64,000 nt of DNA from Monodelphis domestica (Eukaryota > Chordata > Mammalia > Didelphimorphia > Didelphidae). The translations under genes and the position numbers were made by a program. The stretch lies in contig NC_077230.1 of NCBI RefSeq assembly GCF_027887165.1, positions 34,857,351 to 34,921,350 on the forward strand, written 5' to 3'. Positions 61,501 through 64,000 of the stretch are shown piece by piece. The stretch's first letter is position 1; every line of letters starts with the position of its first letter. The notes under the pieces were generated by a model that saw nothing but the letters and a program-made list of their open reading frames with translations, did not search any database and had not been told where the DNA came from.

Positions 61501-63444
61501 CGAACTCCTTGAGTTGTCAGAGGAAAGGAAGAAATATTTTATGGATTCGCTCATAGTACAGGTATTATGTGAACCAAATAAAAAAATGCAGAAACGCAAA
61601 ATTCTTTCTTTTTTATCATAACAATATTAAAATAAAAATTTTGTTCTTTAAAAAATTTCCTTTCCTACTCTTGAGTAACTTCATCTTAATTTATTACATA
61701 CTTTTTTATTGTTCCTCTTTTATGCAATTTTATCAATGTCTCTGAGATTTACATTCTAATCTTCTCTGATGCACTCCAACCTTCACCACTGAATTATCAT
61801 TTGTAGTATAGAGAAAGAATTAAGCAAAACTGAACAATAAATACAGCAACTGAATCTGATAGTTTTTGCTCCTTTCTGAACAAAGGAGATATATTTGTGT
61901 GTATGTGTATGTATATTTTTATATCTCTAGCTTTTGTCCCAGACTAAGATTTTCCATTACAATTAGTCAGAGGATGGCAATCTTTTAATGCTGCTTTAAT
62001 TTACCTTAGTATTAAAGAGCCTTCTGTTTCTGCTTACTTTACATTATTTAATGTGGGGTTTTTTAATGTCTCATAGAATTCTTATTGTTAATTTCAAAAA
62101 CTTAATAATATCTCATTATATAATATATCACAGCATTTGTTCAGGGCTTCCCAAATTAACAGACACTTTGTATTCAGACAAAGAATATGTGAGTGTATCC
62201 ATATTCCCTTGATTTCCTGCCTTTGATGACTTTGGATTTTCTCTTCTATTCTAGTTGCATTGATTTTTTTCATGTTAAACCTTTCTTAGTAGTGCAAATT
62301 TTCTATTTTTTCTTTTATAATGATCACTAACCCCCTCGTTTTTTACCATCAATATTACTCACAAATATAGGTCTAAGAGGTCTTATTCCTGTTGTTTTTC
62401 TAATTTTGAATGCTATATGGATATTGGTTGATATTAAGGTTGTATATGCAACTTGAATTCATTATGGTAAATTATATACCCTTTTGTATTCAAACTTTCA
62501 TTTGTATCACATGATTTCCAGTTTTTCTCAGGCCTTCCAGAATACAGAATCCTTCTTCTCTCATTTTTGTTTTTGGGTTTTTGAACCCCTGGATTGCTGA
62601 GTTAATTATCTTCTGGGACTTCCTTATGTAGAATATTTTATGAACTCTTAATTATTGTCAAGTAATCTTGAATAATTTTATTAATTTTGAAGGTTCAGTT
62701 TGAGGACCTGTTAATTTTAGACCTCTTTTATTATTCTTGTTTTTAACATTTCCACTAAGATTCCTTTTCACAACAATCTCTGACCAACAATGTTTTTTTT
62801 TTTTTATGTCTTTCTGGATCCTATCTCTAAGGCTTTTCCCAAAATGCTGGTCTACCAATCTGTAAGCCCCTGGAGGTGAAGGAATGTTTTATCTTTATAT
62901 CCCCAGGACAACACACGGGCTTGCACTTTTTAGATGCTTAAGAAATTATGATTGAATTAGTTGCTCATGTTGTTATGCTGATGCATAAGCAGGCTCTTGC
63001 TTTTTATTCTGTGCTGTTTAGCTAGATGTTTTGGAAAACTCTTTAAAATGTTTTACTATAATTTTGAAATGCCCATCCTTCCTCTAATAATGATAATGTC
63101 TTTGGAAGAAAGATCAAAGAATATATTTAATCTTTCAAAGTGTGTATATGGGTATATTGGTATATATTTCATTTTGCAAAAAGTATAAAAGTATTTACTA
63201 CTGCCTCCTTAAAACCTCTTTCCTATCCAATTATGAAATCTTTAAACATTAGCACATTAGGAGAGTGGATTTTGTTTGTTTATTTTAAGCATGTTCTTGA
63301 GATTTCTTAGCTTTAGGCCTATATTGTAATTACACTTTCTAAACATTTTCTCCATTTAAAGGAAAAAATTGGAGATATCACTATTGTGAGAGGACAAGCA
63401 AGTATTTGTAGAAGTCCAAGAGTACCATGGTTCTGGATGGCCAG
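55500..63444 (+). CDS. Neurabin-like PDZ gene, copy 2 (first five exons; continues beyond window)
   Basis: Exons: 55500-55554, 59032-59152, 60882-60989, 61456-61561, 63362-63444. Every exon has the same length and phase as the copy 1 counterpart (shorter exon 5 form), with intact GT/AG borders and no stop. The visible product is 157 residues plus two bases: [38 protein letters not shown] and so on, a complete PDZ like that of neurabin, then the Trp-rich end of exon 5 (PRVPWFWMA). Protein identity to copy 1 is roughly three quarters. Coiled-coil and SAM exons are expected to the right of the window. It may be a working paralogue, because nothing visible disables it. Confidence 0.8.
55890..56600 (+). 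mobile_element. HAL1-like 5' end in copy 2, shared with 3395-3738
   Basis: AACTAAGATGGTGGAGAAGC, AACGAGGCAGGTTCCGATAA and CAGGGGCTGCCAGAGCTCCC correspond to the copy 1 element. Confidence 0.6.
56680..56865 (+). mobile_element. tRNA-head marsupial SINE, shared with 6165-6340
   Basis: TGCTGGACAAGTCACTTAATC, TTTGCCCCAGTTTCCTC and GAGTCAGATACAACTGACTG. Confidence 0.75.
57150..58790 (+). mobile_element. Old L1 3' part in copy 2
   Basis: ORF2 sequence (AGATGATCTAACCATACCAG), the C-terminal ORF2 region (AAATGGGAAAAAATTTAAAG, AAGGCCTCATTTCTCAAAG) and the L1 3' UTR (ATGACTGCATATGTATAATC at about 58640). It is collinear with 11880-15370 of copy 1 apart from later insertions there. Confidence 0.75.
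57181..57320. repeat. Perfect inverted repeat, 57-base arms
   Basis: Arms 57181-57237 and 57264-57320 are exact reverse complements around a 26-base spacer. The right arm is normal L1 ORF2 sequence continuing into the element; the left arm is its inverted copy. Confidence 0.97.
59032..59152 (+). CDS. Copy 2 exon 2: PDZ loop and strands
   Basis: Acceptor TATTTATAG|G, donor GGATG|GTGAGT, 121 bases. It encodes [20 protein letters not shown] and then [20 protein letters not shown]. The ELGL loop and the EGGA turn are kept; six residues differ from copy 1. Confidence 0.92.
60882..60989 (+). CDS. Copy 2 exon 3: PDZ middle, fast-changing
   Basis: Acceptor TTTTTCAG|T, donor TTTCCA|GTAAGT, 108 bases. 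It encodes (C)[19 protein letters not shown] and then EAEIVSTFKKMDDSPF(Q). Eleven of 36 residues differ from copy 1, nearly all base changes being replacements. Confidence 0.92.
61330..61356. repeat. (GTTTT)n short tract
   Basis: Five GTTTT units in intron 3 of copy 2, absent from copy 1. Confidence 0.85.
61456..61561 (+). CDS. Copy 2 exon 4
   Basis: Acceptor ACCTAG|G, donor GTACAG|GTATTA, 106 bases. It encodes (Q)[18 protein letters not shown] and then [17 protein letters not shown]. The IGREPPEV end of the PDZ is unchanged from copy 1. Confidence 0.92.
63362..63444 (+). CDS. Copy 2 exon 5: basic linker, donor in a microsatellite
   Basis: Acceptor CCATTTAAAG|G, 83 bases, encoding EKIGDITIVRGQASICRSPR and then VPWFWMA(R). 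The donor GTATAT is the first unit of a TA microsatellite. The next base in copy 1 exon 6 (A) would give AGA here, so no stop arises at the junction if copy 2 exon 6 is similar. Confidence 0.82.
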
Positions 63445-63497
63445 GTATATATATATATATATGTGTATATATATATATATAGGTATATATATATAAG
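63445..63497. repeat. (TA)n microsatellite overlapping the exon 5 donor
   Basis: GTATATATAT run with two short interruptions, starting at the splice donor itself. Confidence 0.92.
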
Positions 63498-63829
63498 CTT
63501 TTATTGTGTATGTAAACCAGTGGTTTTTTTAGACAAAACTTAGTGAAAGATTAATAATAAAATAACTATATGGTTTTGCCTCTAAATTCCATTTACTGGG
63601 AAGATTTCCAAATTGGATACTCAATTAAAAAAATGTTTATATTCAGTGGGTTTTTTGGATAATATTTTCCTGATGAGGAATGGCCTCCATTTCTGGCTTA
63701 TAAATATATAGAATGAAATAATATAATGCATTAAAATAAGTAAATATCAGGAATAGAAGAAATCTGGAGACATCTTGATAAACTTTGATGTAAAGCAAAT
63801 AGAACAGATAAAAACAAAAACAAAAAGAA

Positions 63830-64000
63830 TGTTTTTTTAAACTTTACCTTCTGTCCTATAATTGAAGCTAAGTGTCAGTTCCAAAGCATAAGAGCAGTAA
63901 GAGCTAGGCATTGGGGTCAAATGACCAGGCCAGGGTCACATAGCAAAGAAGTACCTGAGGACAGATTTGAGTACAGGACCTCCCATCTCCAGGATCTCTC
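63830..64000 (-). mobile_element. Marsupial SINE, cut by the window end, shared with 23015-23200
   Basis: In reverse: GGAGATGGGAGGTCCTGTAC and TGTGACCCTGGCC-type sequence. Orthologous to the copy 1 SINE. Confidence 0.8.

Overview
The window is nuclear DNA from a mammal, most probably a marsupial. The evidence is its repeats: SINEs with a tRNA-like head (GGGGGCAGCTGGGTGGCTCAG) and a tail beginning near CACTCTTCTGCCTTGGAGCC, MIR/THER CORE-SINEs, HAL1-like half-L1s, L1 copies with marsupial-type 5' and 3' ends, and gammaretrovirus-like LTR elements. The species cannot be fixed from sequence alone. There are no tRNA, rRNA, CRISPR or bacterial features.

The only convincing host gene is spliced and lies on the + strand. 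Eleven exons between 2833 and 46104 join in frame with GT/AG borders and encode a protein of about 380 residues with a PDZ domain, a short coiled coil and a C-terminal SAM domain. The nearest families I recognise are neurabin (PPP1R9A) and spinophilin (PPP1R9B). The resemblance runs from a few residues before the PDZ through the PDZ and again through the SAM. The long N-terminal region of those proteins, which holds the actin-binding and PP1-docking parts, is absent. I recognise no named gene with this short layout, so no symbol is given.

A second, diverged copy starts at 55500. Its first five exons (55500-63444) have the same lengths, phases and splice sites as in copy 1, and the window ends inside it. 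Introns and old repeats line up as well (about 2600-23200 against 55080-64000), so this is a tandem DNA duplication and not a retrocopy. Between the copies lie the 3' UTR of copy 1, old repeats, and a 1.7 kb tract made almost wholly of A and T (53370-55045) that abuts the start of copy 2.

Layout: 1-1647, 5' part of an L1 (minus) with ORF1. 2833-2887, exon 1. 2900-15600, intron 1, packed with nested L1, HAL1, a gammaretroviral fossil (about 7277-10060) and a rearranged L1. 15627-21978, PDZ exons 2-5. 22000-29385, repeats. 29386-30806, coiled-coil exons 6-7. 31020-40190, an old L1 (minus) split by a solo LTR and by a young, non-autonomous LTR element with near-identical LTRs. 43432-46104, exons 8-11 ending in the SAM domain. 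46105-53370, downstream repeats. 53370-55045, AT tract. 55080-64000, second gene copy.

The points most worth following are the short PDZ-SAM neurabin-like gene itself, its tandem copy with amino-acid changes concentrated in exons 3 and 5, and an exon 5/6 junction in copy 1 that is open only if a donor 27 bases downstream is used.
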